This document shows positions 63,012 to 64,000 of a stretch of DNA of 64,000 nt, piece after piece. The first letter of the stretch is position 1. Every line of letters begins with the position of its first letter. The stretch is taken from assembly GCF_008122205.1 (NCBI RefSeq), contig NZ_PHNJ01000011.1, positions 62,001-126,000 of the forward strand, read 5' to 3'. The DNA comes from Natronococcus pandeyae (GTDB taxonomy: Archaea > Halobacteriota > Halobacteria > Halobacteriales > Natrialbaceae). The translations under genes and the position numbers were made by a program. The notes under the pieces are model-generated. The model was given only the letters and a program-made list of their open reading frames with translations. It was not told the origin of the DNA and ran no database searches.

Positions 63012-63893
63012 ATGAGTTCTACGAACTTCCGAGAAAATAAAGCTTCGGATGAATCGAGTGTCAACCAAGAGGCGGCTGCGGAGAAGACGGACGGAGACGT
63101 GGAGGTGGAAGATCCGTTTACAGAAGACATCGTGGACGAGGCACTGGAGTTCTCGCCGAGTGTCGAGCAGGAGACGCACACGAAAGTCGAGACGAACCAC
63201 CCGGAGACGGTGGTTGGACGCGAAGAGAACGAGTTCGGACACCTGCCACTGGCACAGGAAGAGCGGATTCGGGCTCGAGAAGAGGAGCTCGAGTTGATCA
63301 GCGCGAAGGCGACGGTCGGACGGCAGGACGGGCGAGAGAAGCGGACGCGAGAGGTCGTGGTCGAGCAGCGCCGAGAGCGGCGGGTCGAACGGGTAGATCC
63401 CCGTTCGGAGCTGGAGCAGGAGCGGTTGGCGGAGGTCAACAGACAATCGGTGCGAATCACGAAGACGGTGCGTGGCGGTCCAAACCGGGCGGCAGTGAGC
63501 CGTGGCCTGGCTGAGAAGGTGATAGACGGGACGTCGATGATCGACGCAACTCTCGAGGAGATGGACGAAGTGAAGGCCGAGTCGGGAACGATCGTGGACA
63601 TCGCAGACGTGCCGGAGGTGGAAGCAGGCGAGGTGGACGTGGAAGGTGAGATCATCGAGTTGTGGGAACCCTCGAAGTCGTCGATCAGCCAGGTGGGACT
63701 GATTGCGGACGACACCGGAAAGATGAAGTTCACGATCTGGAAGAACTCCTATCAGACGACGGTGAGTGAGGGCGAGACGGTTCGGATTCGGAACGCGGCG
63801 AAGAACTGGCACAACGAGCGATGCAACCTGGCCGTGACCGGCTGGAGCCGCCTCGAGTTCCCCGAACGCGGTCGGTGGTGGACCCAGGAATAG
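63012..63893 (+). CDS. OB-fold single-stranded-DNA-binding protein (RPA-like)
   Basis: A 293-residue protein from ATG 63012 (MSSTNFRENKASDESSVNQE). Residues 1-150 are charged and helical with long Glu/Arg runs. Residues about 195-290 form an OB fold as in archaeal RPA: VDVEGEIIELWEPSKSSISQ, VGLIADDTGKMKFTIWKNSY, SEGETVRIRNAAKNWHNERC, then the WSRLEFPERGRWW end. It probably coats the single strand made during replication or transfer of the element. The high Glu/Arg content and few Lys agree with a haloarchaeal host. Confidence 0.82.
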   Translation: MSSTNFRENKASDESSVNQEAAAEKTDGDVEVEDPFTEDIVDEALEFSPSVEQETHTKVETNHPETVVGREENEFGHLPLAQEERIRAREEELELISAKATVGRQDGREKRTREVVVEQRRERRVERVDPRSELEQERLAEVNRQSVRITKTVRGGPNRAAVSRGLAEKVIDGTSMIDATLEEMDEVKAESGTIVDIADVPEVEAGEVDVEGEIIELWEPSKSSISQVGLIADDTGKMKFTIWKNSYQTTVSEGETVRIRNAAKNWHNERCNLAVTGWSRLEFPERGRWWTQE

Positions 63894-64000
63894 CGTAGCC
63901 TCCCCTTTTTGTGTGTCCGACCACACGCTCGCTTCGCTCGCGTCCTCCCCATCCTCCTCCCTGCGGGGCGCACTTGCGTGCGCCTCCTCAGTCGTCCCTC
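63894..64000. other. Window end, no gene seen
   Basis: C-rich plus strand with CGCTCGCTTCGCTCGCG-type short repeats common downstream of haloarchaeal genes. Nothing else. Confidence 0.3.

Noticed and set aside
62892-63926. A 344-codon minus-strand frame
   Set aside because: Antisense to the RPA-like gene; composition is not acidic.
1-64000. tRNA, rRNA or CRISPR array, including a tRNA attachment site for the element
   Set aside because: No cloverleaf, rRNA core or regularly spaced repeat was recognised by eye. A covariance search would be decisive.

Overview
The window looks like haloarchaeal DNA (class Halobacteria). Most genes are GC-rich, and the proteins are very acidic (Asp/Glu-rich, few Lys). 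The families seen are typical of the group: a SPVIG-type pilin, an archaeo-eukaryotic primase, an OB-fold RPA-like protein, and haloarchaeal winged-helix and zinc-ribbon proteins. The genus cannot be set from sequence alone. No rRNA, tRNA or CRISPR array was recognised.

Region 1 (1-13.4 kb) is a surface-polysaccharide or glycan cluster. Ten tightly coupled plus-strand genes run from a DegT-type aminotransferase (cut by the window start) through a Gfo/Idh/MocA oxidoreductase, a nucleotide-sugar dehydrogenase, a GT2 glycosyltransferase, a polysaccharide-deacetylase-like protein, a DUF354 protein, an ATP-grasp ligase, a GNAT acetyltransferase and the UDP-GlcNAc 2-epimerase WecB to an alpha/alpha-toroid protein. 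AT-rich genes follow: an AAC(3)-fold acetyltransferase, a BNR/Asp-box propeller and a GT4 glycosyltransferase. Together they suggest synthesis, amino-sugar modification, assembly and trimming of a cell-surface sugar.

Region 2 (13.4-42.4 kb) is a heavily rearranged zone. It holds glmS, a type IV pilin, a homing-endonuclease-repeat protein, a duplicated four-gene module with a divergent winged-helix regulator (copies at 21.0-23.3 and 34.8-36.7 kb), small membrane proteins, a decayed epimerase, a second AT-rich sugar block (flippase, ParB-like protein, polytopic membrane protein) and a VapBC pair. It also holds transposase, Mrr and HNH remnants and two MITE-like insertions. The main observation is an apparent 18.5-kb inversion between about 14.2 and 32.7 kb. 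One insertion sequence and one winged-helix gene are each cut in two, with reciprocal halves at the two ends. Undoing the inversion at a shared 6-bp ACGATC rebuilds both genes in frame, restores a 9-bp target duplication around the insertion sequence, and puts the second sugar block directly after region 1 on the same strand.

Region 3 (42.6-63.9 kb) is a conjugation-type mobile module, all on the plus strand: a VirB2-like pilin, a large exported sequon-rich protein, a VirB6/TrbL-like channel protein, a membrane AAA+ ATPase, a PrgI/VirB3-like protein, a VirB4-N-like protein, VirB4, and a 1529-residue VirD4-like coupling protein. The coupling protein carries an N-terminal bPH-like region and a C-terminal winged-helix plus nuclease-like region. 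Two primase-like genes follow, then a non-coding zone with repeated CGTTGCGCGT motifs and about 750 bp of strongly purine-biased sequence, an HTH/PIN pair and an RPA-like protein. No separate relaxase was seen, so the nuclease-like tail of the coupling protein is a candidate for that role. The left edge is probably near 42.5 kb; the right edge was not found.
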